A stretch of 64,000 nt of DNA from Apodemus sylvaticus. Lineage: Eukaryota > Chordata > Mammalia > Rodentia > Muridae. Positions 21,463 through 32,031 of the stretch are shown here, in pieces. Position numbers and translations under genes: made by a program. Position 1 is the stretch's first letter, and every line of letters starts with the position of its first letter. The stretch spans positions 85,925,845 through 85,989,844 of the forward strand of contig NC_067481.1 of NCBI RefSeq assembly GCF_947179515.1. The letters are read 5' to 3'. The notes beneath the pieces are model-generated. The model made no database searches. It was not told where the DNA came from and was given only the letters and a program-made list of their open reading frames with translations.

Positions 21463-22504
21463 TCTTTGTATAGTTCTTTTTGTTTCTACTTGGTTGATTT
21501 CAGCCCTGAATTTGATGATTTCCTTCTTTCTACTCCTCTTTGGTGCATTAGCTTCTTTCTGTTCTAAAGCTTTCAGGTGTTCTGTTAAGCTGCTAGTGTA
21601 TGCTATCTCCAGCTTCTTTTTGGAGGCACTCAGAGCTATGAGTTCTCCTCTTAGCATTGCTTTAATCATGCCCCACAAATTTGTGTATGTTGTGCCTTCA
21701 CCTTCATTAAATTCTAAAAAGTCTTTGATTTCTTTCCTTATTTCTTCCTTGACCAAGATATCATTGAGTAGAGCATTGTTCAGCCTCCATGTGTATGTGG
21801 GCTTTCTCTTGTTTTTGTTACTATTGAAGACCCTTACTCCATAATGATCTGATAGGAGGCATAGGATTAGTTTGATATTCTTATATCTGTTGATGTCTGT
21901 TTTGTGACCAATTATATGATCAGTTTTGGAGAAGGTACCATGAGGAGAAGAAGGTATATTCTTTAGATTTAGGATGAAATGTTCTATAGATATCTATTAA
22001 ATCCATTTGATCTAAAACTTCTGTTAGTTTCACTGTATCTCTGTTTAGTTTGTATTTCCTTGATCTGTCTATTAAGGAGAGTGGGGTGTTGAAGTCACCC
22101 ACAATTGTTGTGAGAGGCTCAATGTGTGCTTTGAGCTTTAGTAAAGTTTCTTTTATGAATGAGAGTGCACTTGTATTTGGAGCATAGATGTTCAAAATTG
22201 AGAGTTCTTTCTTTGATGAGTATAAAGTGTCCTTCTGTGTCTTTTTTGATGACTTTTCATTGAAAGTCTATTTTATTGGATATTAGAATGCCTACTCCAG
22301 CTTGTTTCCTGGGACCATATGTTTAGAAAACTGTTTCCAGCCTTTTACTCTGATGTAGTGTTTGTCTTTGACACTGAGATCCGTTTCCTGTATGCAGCAA
22401 AATGTTGGGTCCTGTTTAAGCATCTAGTCTGTTAGTCTATGTCTTTTTATTGGAGAATTGAATCCACTGATGTTAAGTAATAGAGATTATTGCTTTCTGT
22501 TATT
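21463..22504 (-). pseudogene. L1 ORF2 N-terminal endonuclease remnant
   Basis: Fragments of the endonuclease and linker are readable: VGDFNTPLSLIDRS, EVLDQMDLIDIYRTFHP and FLEFNEGEGTTYTNLWGMIK. Several indels break the frame. Starts at the L1 ORF2 initiation region near 22,504. Confidence 0.85.
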
Positions 22505-22559
22505 TTTGATGTAATCTTTATGTTTGTGTGGTTATCTTCTTTTGGGTTTGTTGAAAGAT

Positions 22560-23630
22560 TACTTTCTTACTTTTTCTTGTGTGTAGTTTCCCTCCTTTTG
22601 TTGGTGTTTTCCATTCATTATCCTTTGAAGGGTTGGATTTGTGGAAAGATAATGTATAAATTTGTTTTTGTCATGGAATACCTTGGTTTCTACATCTATG
22701 GTAATTGAGAGATTTGCTTGATATAGCAGTCTGGGTTGGCATTTTTGTTCCTTTAGGGTTTGTGTGACATCTGCCCAGGCTCTTTTGGCTTACATAATCT
22801 CTGGTGAGAAGTCTGGTGTAATTCTGTTAGGTCTACCTTTATATGTTACTTGACTTTTTCCCTTACAGTTTTTAATATTCTTTCTTTGTTTAGTACTTTT
22901 GGTGTTTTAATTATTATATGACGGGAGGACTTTCTTTTCTGGTCCAATCTATTTGGAGTTCCATAGGCTTCTTGTATGTTCATGGGCATCTCTTTCTTTA
23001 GGTTAGGGAAGTTTTCTTCTATAATTTTGTTGAAGACATTTACTGGCCCTTTAAGTTGGAAATCTTCACTCTCTTCTATACCTATAGTCGTTAGGTTTGG
23101 TCGTCTCATTTTGTCTTGGATTTCCTGGATGTTTTGGATCAGGAGCTTTTTGCGTTTTGCATTTTCTTTGATTGATGTGTCAATGCTTTCTATGGTATCT
23201 TCTGCGTCTGAGATTCTCTTTTCTATTTCTTGTATTCTATTGTTGTTGCTTGCATTCATGACTCCTGACTTCTTTCCTAGGTTTTCTATGTCCAGAGTTT
23301 CCTGTTGTGATTTCATTATTGTTTCTACCTCCATTTGTAGATCCTGGATGGTTTTGTTCAATTCCTTCACCTGTTTTGTTTTGTTTTCCTGTAGTTCTTT
23401 AAGAGCTTCTCCATGTTTACTTGTGTTCTTTTGTATTTCTTTATGGCAGTTATTTATGTCTTTCTTGAAGCCTTCCAATAGCATCATGAGCTGTGATTTT
23501 TAAATCAAAATCTTTCTTTTCTGGTGTGTTTGGATATGCGGACTTGCTGTTGTGGGAGAATTGGGTTTGGATGGTTCCATATTGCCCTGATTTCTGTTAG
23601 TAATGTTCCTAACATTTGTCTTTTGCCATC
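22560..23630 (-). pseudogene. L1 ORF1 remnant
   Basis: Homologous to ORF1 of the young copies. The ATG context (TTTTGCCAT on plus) is at about 23,622-23,630. The readable middle (22,846-23,487) covers coiled coil and RRM (RRPNLTTIGIEESED, RLDQKRKSSRHIIIKTP). It has no doubled 22-residue unit, so the ORF is nearer 357 codons, the ancestral length. Frameshifts near both ends make it non-coding. Confidence 0.85.
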
Positions 23631-24118
23631 TGGTTATCTCTGGTGTTAGTTGGTCCTGCTGTCACTTGTTGGTGCTTGTGCCTCTTGTGTGCCTCCAAGC
23701 CTGTTTGAACACTACTGAGTGACCAGCTTTTCCCTGGCACAGAGTGCCATGGGCCTGTCCAGCTCCTGGTTGCAGGTGGGGCCCTGGCATGCTGTGTCCC
23801 AAGTGACCTTACACTAGGGTGTTCCATGTGTACCTGACTATACCTGTCCGCTCAGTCCCAGGAGCAACGATGGAGTCCTCACCTCTAAAATCGGGACTCC
23901 CTCTAATTGCGGGACTCCCTGCAGGGCAGATGTTCCCTGGCAGGATAGGTGTACAGATGGATGTGACACTGCCCAGCTCCTGTGTGCAGGTGGGGCCCTG
24001 GTGTTCCGAGTCCCAAGTGATCTTACACTCATGTGTTCTCTGTGTTCCTAGCTGTAACAGCCAGCTCAGTCACAGGAGTGAAGATGGTGGCCTCACCTCT
24101 AACCATGGGACTCCCTGC
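23631..24118 (-). promoter_or_regulatory. Old L1 5'UTR with 214-bp tandem monomers
   Basis: Two copies of a promoter unit in tandem: CCAGCTCCTG begins at 23,759 and again at 23,973 (period 214), each followed by GCAGGTGGGGCCCTGG, GTCCCAAGTGA, CTTACACT and a GTCCTCACCTCTAA-like block. A partial third unit lies next to ORF1. This is the monomeric promoter design of murine L1, and the period is close to the F-type (about 206 bp). Confidence 0.8.
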
Positions 24119-25590
24119 CTGAATATTTCTTTAAGTGTTTCTTTGCCATTTGAAATCCCTCTTTTAAGAATGCTTCATTTAGCTCTGTGCCCCATTTTAA
24201 AATAGTTTATTGGGTTGTTGGTGTTTAATTTAAGTTCTTTATATATTTTGGATATTAGACTTTGGATATTAGATTTTGGATATTAGATATTGGATTTAGG
24301 GGTGGTGAAGATCTTTTCCCATTCTCTAGGCCGCCATTTTGTCTTATTGACAGTGTCATTTGCCTTACACAAAATTTTCAGTTTCATGATGCCCCATTAA
24401 TTAATTGTACATGTTAGTGCCTGTACTATTGGTACTCTGTTCAGGACGTTGTCTTCTGTGCCAGTGCTTCAAGGCTTTCCCACTTTCTTTTCTAGCAGTT
24501 TCAGTGGTTTTATGTTGGTTTTATGTTGAGGTGTTTGATTCACTTGGACTTGAGTTTTGTGCAGGGCCATAGATATTGATCTATTTGCATTATTCTACAT
24601 GCAAACATCTAGTTGGCCCAGCACCATTGTTGATGTTGTATAATTTTGACTTTGTCAAAAATCAACTATCCACAGGTATGTGGATTTTACTTCTGCATCT
24701 TCAATTTGATTGCATTGTTCAATATGTCTGTTATACTAATATCATGTAGTTTTTATTACTATATCTGTAGTAGTATAGAGCTTGAAATCAGGGGTGTAAA
24801 TTTTTTCCACTCCTTCTCAACACTTTTGAGTTTCTTTGTCTTCTTTGTCTTAGCTATCTGCACTTTTTTGTTTTTCTGTATGAAGCTGAGTACTATTCTT
24901 TCAAGGACTTTAAAGAACTGTATTGGAACTTTGATTGGAGATGTGTTGAATCTGTACATTGCTTTTGGTAAGATGATTAACTATGTTAATCCTACAGTCC
25001 ATTAGTTTGGTGTATCTTTCCATCTTCTAATAGCTTCTCTAATTTCTTTCTTCAAAGACTTGAAGATTTGGCATATAGATCTTTCAATTGCTTGGTTTAA
25101 TTTATACCAAGATATTTTATATTATCTGCACCTCTTGTGAAGTGTGTTGTTTTCCTGATTTAATTCTTAGTCTATTTATCTTTTTTGCAGATAAGAAGGG
25201 TACTGATTTCTTCCTCTTCCACCTCTTCCTCCTCCTCTTCTGCCTCATCTTCTTCTGCTTCTTTTTCTATTCCTCCTCCTCCTCCTCCTCCTCCCCTCCT
25301 CCTCCTCCTCCTTCATCTTCTTTCGTATCCAGTCACTTTGTTGAAGCTGTTTATCAGTTGTAGGAGTTCTTCGGTAGAATTTTTGGGGTCACTTATGTAT
25401 ACAATCAAATCATCTGCAAATAGTGATAATTTGGTTTCTGCTTTCCATTTTGTATCACATTGATTTCCTTTAGATGTTTTACTGCTCTAGTGAGAACATC
25501 GAGATGTATATTACATAGATACAAAAAGAGCGAAGAGTCTTGCTTCATCCCTTGCTTTAGAGGATACTACATCTGGTTGGCTTCAGCTAG
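24119..25590 (-). mobile_element. Older L1 ORF2 fragment
   Basis: Diverged minus-strand ORF2 equivalent to about 12,860-14,150 of the full-length copy, abutting the 5' end of the preceding L1. It still carries the Phe-Ala-Asp-Asp codons of the reverse transcriptase (complement at 25,408-25,420), which serve as an in-window reference. Internal expansions: a TTTGGATATTAGA-like unit repeated at 24,250-24,296 and a TCC tract at 25,210-25,320. Confidence 0.85.
25210..25320 (+). repeat. (TCC)n / TCT pyrimidine tract within L1 ORF2
   Basis: Polypyrimidine tract dominated by TCC units, interrupting recognisable ORF2 sequence on both sides. Confidence 0.95.
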
Positions 25591-25790
25591 TGCTCTATTG
25601 CAGACCATGGCGAATGTTCTGAAGGAAAGAGAGAGAGCTGAGAAGGTCTATAGGTAGCCTACTTAGTCTTCTGAAAGAAGTGTGTGGGGTTCTATGGGTG
25701 ATCCAAGGCTGATTGGAAAAAAAGCATAGACACATAAATTAGTTAATAAATAAGTAGAGATGAGGATATAATATTTAACAATATTATAAC

Positions 25791-25935
25791 TGGATGTAGT
25801 ATGGCATGCCCTTCATCCTAAGACTTCAAATTGAAGCAGGTGGATATTTATAAGTATAATGGCAATGGTTCTCACACAGAGTTCAGGTTAGCGAGGACTA
25901 CAGAATGAAATTTAGTCTTAAAATAAAACAAAACC
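25791..25935 (+). mobile_element. Old B1 SINE, sense
   Basis: CTGGATGTAGTATGGCATGCC matches a decayed B1 head. GAAGCAGGTGGAT, TTCAGGTTAGCGAGGACTAC and the A-rich end ATAAAACAAAACC follow in B1 order. Heavily diverged, with an internal insertion. Confidence 0.7.
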
Positions 25936-26440
25936 AAATACAACACTTTTCTATTTAATCTTTTTTTTTTTACTTACTATTCCTTCATTAGGTCAATATC
26001 CATTGTATAGCTTAAACATTCTGATACGAAATTTTTAAAAAAATATTGATTGTTTAGCAATTTCATACATAGATACAGGTTATTTTTATCAAATAAACTC
26101 CTGTTCTTAACTTACCACCTCCAATTCCTTCCCTCCTAGATACAAGCTCCCATACCAAGCTCCCAACTTCTTGTCTTCTTTATCCTCCTTATCTTCCATT
26201 TAGCCTTCCTTCCCTTGTTTGTATTCCTAACCAGTCCTTTTCAGTTGATTCAAGGTGTATTCTTGTTGGTGTATGGTACTAATATTGGCCTCAATATTAT
26301 TATGAAGTAAAACAACATCCCTTCTCTACTCAACCCTCAACTACCAATAGCTCTCAGCAAATATTTCAGCAGCATGACAGAATACATCATGTCAAATATT
26401 ATTATTATACATCTTACTGATGCCTGACCATATAATAAAG
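25936..26440 (-). mobile_element. Possible old L1 3' end
   Basis: TTGTTTAGCAATTTCATACATAG and the following pyrimidine-rich CCAATTCCTTCCCTCC region resemble an antisense old L1 3'UTR. Boundaries and family are uncertain. Confidence 0.35.
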
Positions 26441-26444
26441 GTAC

Positions 26445-26497
26445 CCTAAATATTATATCTATTATATCTAAGGCCTAAATATTATATCTATTATATC
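26445..26497 (+). repeat. 29-bp tandem duplication
   Basis: CCTAAATATTATATCTATTA and its continuation occur at 26,445 and again at 26,474. Confidence 0.9.
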
Positions 26498-27068
26498 AAC
26501 AGTAAGCTAACTTTTATTTACCCTGCAATTTGTTACCCTGCAAATTTAAAAATGTCTAATTTTGACATGTCAGTATTTTATTTTTCCCTTGGATGATGTC
26601 TTATATAAAATGACTATAGTTTCGCACTAAAAAGGAAATGTCTTATAATAGGATTGAGTGATTATGTGGTATATTGTCACTTTATATAAATATTTTTATG
26701 TGTTTTGCTTGAAAAAGTTATGTTTACTAATGCATATTATCAATAATTACTGTTGAATTCCTGATCCAAGAATAATCATTTCAAATATTTTTTTAAGAAT
26801 GTTTCATATTTGCTGGAATATAAATATTATGGTCTAGAGTAAATTTGTATATTCTAGGCAATTAGTACATGTCTGAAATCTCAAAGTTCAAAAAGATGAG
26901 ACAGGAGTTCATGTATTCAATGTAGGCTTTGCTACACATAAGATGTATCAAAAAATAAAAAGTAAAAAATAATAAAAATTCTCATGTTGAAATCCTTATG
27001 TTGAATAGGGTATTAGCACATTGTTGAAGTCGATTGGCTAATTACTACAAAATCCTTATTAATGGTAG
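26498..27068 (+). other. Mostly unassigned; weak B1-like fragment
   Basis: At about 26,862-26,960 the order TCTGAAATCTCAAAGTTC, GAGACAGGAGTTCATG, GGCTTTGCTACACA and an A-rich tail suggests a very old sense B1/proto-B1. The remainder is AT-rich. Confidence 0.4.
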
Positions 27069-27660
27069 TAGAGGAATCATAGCACCCTCACTTAAGTCTT
27101 CCTTCTTCTTGAGCTTCCTGTGCTGGGTGAATTGTAAATTGTTTATTTTGAGCTTTTGGATTAGCATCCACTTATTAGTGAGTGCATACCATGTGCATTC
27201 TTTTGTGACTGGGTTACCTCGCTCAGGATGACACTTTCTAGTTCCATCCATTTGCCTAAGAATTTCATGAATTGATCAATTTTAATAGCTGAATGGTACT
27301 TTATTGTGTATATATACCACAGTTACTGTATCCATTGCTCTGTTGTGGGACATCTAGGTTCTTTCCAGCTTCTAGCTATTATAAATAAGGCTGCTATGAG
27401 CATAGTGAAGCATGTGTCCTTATTACATGTAGGAGCACCTTCTGGTTATATGCCCAGGAGTGGTACAGCTGGGTCCACAGGTAGTACTATGTTTAATTTT
27501 CTAAGGAATTGTCAAACTGATTTCCAGAGTGGTTTTACCAGCTTGTAATCCCACCAACAATGGAGAAGTGTCCCTTTTTCCCCACATCCTCTCCAGCATC
27601 TGCTGTCCCCTGAGTTTTTCATCTTAGCTATTCTGACAGGTGTAAGGTGGAATCTCAGCC
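27069..27660 (-). mobile_element. L1 fragment: proximal 3'UTR and ORF2 C-terminus
   Basis: Antisense L1 with CTTAAGTCTTCCTTCTTCTT, AGTGAGTGCATACCATG, CCATTTGCCTAAGAATTTCA and the Cys-rich coding region (CWRGCGEKGTLLHCWW on minus, 27,512-27,650). No poly(T) end is visible, so both ends are truncated. Confidence 0.9.
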
Positions 27661-28625
27661 TGTTTAAAAGAGTTAACCAAGAAATCTTTTGACCACCATT
27701 CAACACAAGGATACTGCAAGAAGTGCCACATATAGGCAAGCAGGCCATCACTGACACTGAATAATCTGTCCGTTACTCTACGTGAACTTCCAATCTTCAG
27801 AAATCCATGTCATTATAGTATCTAAATGGTCTAGGATGATGTTGAAGATACCCTCTGTCCCAGAGTCAGTGATTCACTGCCTGCTGTGCTCACAATCATC
27901 ATGCCTACTTTATCTCAGATGCAGAATCCTTAAAATCACATTCCTTTATTGAAGAGGTCATTCCTAACCACTACACAAACCAGTCACATCTCTATGGCAC
28001 TTATTTCTGGCAGACTGGTATCTTTACTCACAGCATCACTAAATATATAGCAGAAAATGGAAAGTGCTAAGTTTAAGTCTTCTTAACTCACATTCACTAC
28101 TGTTCAGACAAAATTGCTTATTTCCAAGGTATCCTGCTTCTTGAAGAGGTGGGTAACTTGGCTTGTACTTTAAGCATATAAGAGTTCTGGAAATATGATA
28201 AATCAAAATAAAATAAACCAAAATAGAACATCTGAATGTTACTTCACTATATTTTTTAAATAAATATCACATTTAAGATGAGATTTAAATTGAGGTTTTG
28301 TCATCTTCTCATTGACCCTCACCTGTATCTCCATTTTTGAATTCATCTATTATCAATTATTCAACAAATATTTTTCAGTTTCTTATGAGAGTAGTGGAAA
28401 TGGTCAGGTCTATAATAGCTTTTCTTTTTGTAAATGCATATATGTATATTTTGTGTGTGCAATTGACATTTGTTTACATGATCATGGGTGTATTCATAAA
28501 TGAATGTGCCCGTGGTGTTTCAAGAACTACCTAGAATGATTGTTCTTACCTTCTACCTAAATTTGAGGCAGAACTATTTGACCATCACTGGGCAAAAGGC
28601 TACGTGTACTTCTAGATTTAGAGGT
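27661..28625. other. Unassigned intergenic sequence
   Basis: No supported gene or repeat. Short chance frames at 28,312-28,534 only. Confidence 0.5.
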
Positions 28626-28755
28626 TCTCCTCTTTTCTATCTCCTCATACAAGCAGGGTTTATAGATGTGCGTTTTATTTGGGCTCTAGGGACCCAAATT
28701 CTGTCTACTACTATTGCACAATGCTTGATCGAGTGGGCTATCTCCCCAGCCCTAG
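28626..28755 (-). mobile_element. B3/B2-type SINE, antisense
   Basis: GCAGGGTTTATAGATGTGCG, TTTGGGCTCTAGGGACCCAAA and AGTGGGCTATCTCCCCAGCCC are the antisense body and tRNA-derived head of a B3/B2-type SINE. Diverged. Confidence 0.75.
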
Positions 28756-29475
28756 ATGGAGCTTTATAAACACAGTTTAATTTACTTTGACAGATTCTCA
28801 AACTTCCATCTTTATTGTGATCATTTGTTCTAAGGTTTTCTTAGTTTGAATGGAAGATTTCCAGGACAGTGAGAGTTTGATTCAAATCTATCTTGTTAGA
28901 AGGATCAGCCAATGCATGAGCTTTAAAAGTATTATGAAAATAAGAAGGGGAAGGTATAGGAGAACAGGATTCTAAAAGCAAAATGCTATTAAGTTTATTA
29001 AATATCTTCCTAAATCTTTGGAATCAATCAGGTTTATTTTTGGAAATTTTGGACTTGTGATATAATTATTATAATCAAACAAAACTTCAAGGAGTTTATA
29101 GGGAATTCACATAGATGTTATTAAAAGACACAGAGATTGAAACACTAGAGAGATGTGCAGAGTGAAAAGAAGCGACCAATTAGGATACAGCCTTGAGAAA
29201 TGATAATGTTACTCTTCAGAAGACATGGACTTGTAAAGAAAAAAGGCAGACAAGAGGTGCTTTGAGAAATAGGAAAGGACTTCTACCTTTTCTTCTACCA
29301 CAACAACATACTAAATCAACTCTTTTGTTATTATTCTACTGACTTAATTGAAAATGATGTTTTTTTGTTAAATTAATTAACTAATCAAAAGATTAGTTTT
29401 TTTACGTATTTCTTTACTGTGTTAGAGATCTAACACAGGGTATAGTATATTTTAGAGAAAGGCTCTGCTTCTGCG
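28756..29475. other. Unassigned intergenic sequence
   Basis: AT-rich, with no supported gene or repeat. Confidence 0.55.
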
Positions 29476-29805
29476 ATGGCTAATTTTACATGTCAACTTG
29501 CTACAACTTACAACCTACTCAGAAGAGATCTACAACTGAGCAATTTCTTCTATATTTGTTCTGGGGAAACACTCTGGAGAATTGTCTTGATAGTTATGTT
29601 TGAAAACTTGCGTCTCACTGTAGCAAGGGTTCTTGAACACTTTAGGATACAAGGCAATTACATAGGAATGAGCAAGCCAGCAAGGATCCCAGTATGCTTT
29701 TTTTGTGATTGACTATGTGATGCTTAAAATCTTGCCTTTATGTCTTCTTAGTGCCGGACTATTATCTGGAATTTAAGTCAAATAAGCCCTTCCTCTCCTA
29801 GGTTT
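29476..29805 (+). repeat. Old interspersed repeat of uncertain family
   Basis: Starts GATGGCTAATTTTACATGTCAACTTG and ends AAGTCAAATAAGCCCTTCCTC, head and tail blocks that I associate with an abundant murine non-autonomous repeat (MaLR LTR or hAT-type). The middle is too decayed to decide. The frame at 29,476-29,712 is chance. Confidence 0.35.
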
Positions 29806-30604
29806 TTTTTTTTATTCATTGATCATTTATCATAACAAATGAAGCTAGAGCCACCACTGACCTGTGGCTACAGTCTTCAGAGAATCTGAAGTATAATTAT
29901 TTGAAAAATTGCCAAAAATATTTCCAAGCTTCACAGTACAGATACTGCAATATTGATGGCAGTATGGATGTAATAAGTAAATGTCACACTGCTGATTTCA
30001 ATAGGCTACAGCTCCCTGAAATATAATCTAGTATGGGTCACCTGTTACCAAATTCCTGCCTCATAGTCTTTAGCTTCCTGTGCTTTTCATGAGGGTGGGC
30101 TTGCCTGCGAATACAATGTATGATTATGTGGCATCTGATCTTGATTTTCTAGATGTTGCAAGAGATGACAGACTTCTGAATAATTGACTACACAAGAAAT
30201 TTGTAAATTTCCAGGCTTTCTCCCCTACTATTTACTCAAACACAATGATTGTGATATATAGAGTGAGCCATCTTTAGTAAAATAAGAAGGGAGTTTTGAT
30301 GATATGCAAAGTCTGGAAGACAGACACAATCTGTAAACAAGTCTTTACTTATGTGAGGAGACCTTTGCTATGAAATGATTACACATACAGTGAAGCAAAA
30401 CAGCTCAGGAATAGCAAGTTGTTAAAATGTTTTGAATATTAAAATATTGTAATACATCATAAATGATCATTGCCAAGTACCTGCAATTTATAATAAATGA
30501 ACACAAAATAGTCCTTAGTTTTCTTCTTAAAGAATGTTGAAGACTAAGTTAAAAATAATAGCTTTTGTTGTTGAAAACAACACTGAAAATGTAACTTATT
30601 TTCA
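29806..30604. other. Unassigned intergenic sequence
   Basis: AT-rich. No gene or named repeat recognised. Confidence 0.55.
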
Positions 30605-31500
30605 TAGAAAATAAGTTTTTTTTTCACATAGTATATCCTGATTACGGTTTTTCCTCCATCTACTCCTCCCTGTTCCTTCCTACCTCTGCTCTCAGCTGAG
30701 TCTACTCATTTTCTGTCTCTCATTAGTAAAGGACAGGCTTCTAATGTGCAACAATAATAACGCATAACAAAAGAAATAATAGAGTAAAACAAGAGCTATC
30801 ACATCAGGGTAGGCAAGAAAAACCAACAGTAGAAAAAGAGCACAATAGAAGGCAAAAAATTCAGACCCACTCATTCACACACTCAGGAATCCCACAAAGG
30901 GATTCCTGAACTGGAAGCCATAATACATATACAGAGGAGATGGCTCATGCCCATGGAGGATGTGTGCATGCTGCATTAGTCCATGTGAGCTCATCATATA
31001 GGCTTGATCCCATCGATTTAGAGAGCCTTCTCTTCTTGGTGCCTTCCATTCCCTTGGACTCATACACTCCTTCTGCCTCCTTTTCTTTAGGGTTTCCTGA
31101 ATCCCCAAGGGGAAGGATTTGATGAAAACCTTCCATTTAGGGCTGAGTATTTTAAAGTCTCTCTCTCTCTTCATAATGTTTGGCTGTTCCCATTTGTTGC
31201 AAAAGGTAGCTTCTCTGATGATGTTTGAATAAAGCACTAATCTATGAATATAGCAGAATCGGATTGGGAGTCATTCTATCATTAAGATTCTTTTTTTAAA
31301 TAACACTTGTATTTGGTTTTATCCTAGGTCCCTGGGTTATTCAATCTCATGTTCTAGGTCACCTAATCAGTGTTTGCTATGGGATGCATCTTCTGGAGTT
31401 GACAGGAAGTCAAATCAGGTATTGGTTGGTATTCTCACTAGCCTCGTGCTACCATTACCCTAACATTTCTTGCAAGTAAAGGGACTGTGACTGGCTTGGA
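30605..31500 (-). mobile_element. Old L1 3'UTR, antisense (long)
   Basis: Matches the complement of an Lx-like 3'UTR over its length: TTTTCCTCCATCTACTCCTC, CTGTCTCTCATTAGTAAAGG, CATTCACACACTCAGGAATC, CCATGTGAGCTCATCATATAG, TTCTCTGATGATGTTTGA, CTAGGTCCCTGGGTTATTC, ATCAGGTATTGGTTGG. No ORF2 is attached. Confidence 0.8.
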
Positions 31501-31659
31501 GGTTTCATTTTTCTTGAATTAACTCCATATTAAGAAATTTTAATTGATAGTTTTGGAGATATTAAATTTGGTCTCTAGCAACACATTTGCTTGACAGAGA
31601 TGGTCTTTGCAGAAATAGTGTAAAACCATATGGAATTAAGCCAATTGAAAATATCCAAA

Positions 31660-31987
31660 AATTCCAGGTTGGAGAGCAGGCTTAGAGAATACGACATCTG
31701 CCTTATGAGCATAAGGACCTGCATTCATACCCACAACATCACATAAAACCTGTATGTAGTAGGGCACACTTGTTATGTTATGACAGGACACACAGAGATA
31801 TGTGTATCCCGGACTAAATGGCAAGCCATTGCATTGTTTTAAATTAGTGGCATTCATGTTCACTGAAAGAAGCTGCTTCAGAGAAAAAGGTAAGTGATAC
31901 AGACACCTACACTTGAGCTCTGGACTTCATACACCTGTGTATCCACATGTACATACACTTTGAAATGTACATATTCCTCAATGTACA

Positions 31988-32028
<41 letters not shown>
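31660..32028 (+). mobile_element. B4-type SINE, sense, ending in (CA)n
   Basis: GTTGGAGAGCAGGCTTAGAG head, AAGGACCTGCATTCATACCC body, a degenerate B1-like middle (CCTGTATGTAGTAGGGCACAC) and ACTTGAGCTCTGGACTTCATAC, then a (CA)20 tract at 31,989-32,028. This is the fused tRNA/B1-type order of B4. Confidence 0.65.

Positions 32029-32031
<3 letters not shown>

Larger units (their letters stand above)
20030..24118 (-). mobile_element. Older L1, rearranged, with ORF2/ORF1 remnants and monomeric 5'UTR
   Basis: Minus-strand order: 3'UTR piece (20,050-20,285, after a TTA-rich tail), ORF2 middle (20,288-21,270), an inverted ORF2 segment (21,272-21,462), ORF2 N-terminal part (21,463-22,504), ORF1 remnant (about 22,560-23,630) and 5'UTR (23,631-24,118). 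Relative to the full-length copy it lacks the ORF2 C-terminus and several internal blocks. The pieces look similarly diverged from the young L1, suggesting one old element or a cluster of similar age. Confidence 0.85.

Noticed and set aside
25088..25463. Poly-Ser/Pro frames
   Set aside because: Translation of the (TCC)n tract in an antisense L1 ORF2.
26445..26497. Direct repeats as a CRISPR-like array
   Set aside because: Only two units, no spacers; a simple tandem duplication in a mammalian genome.
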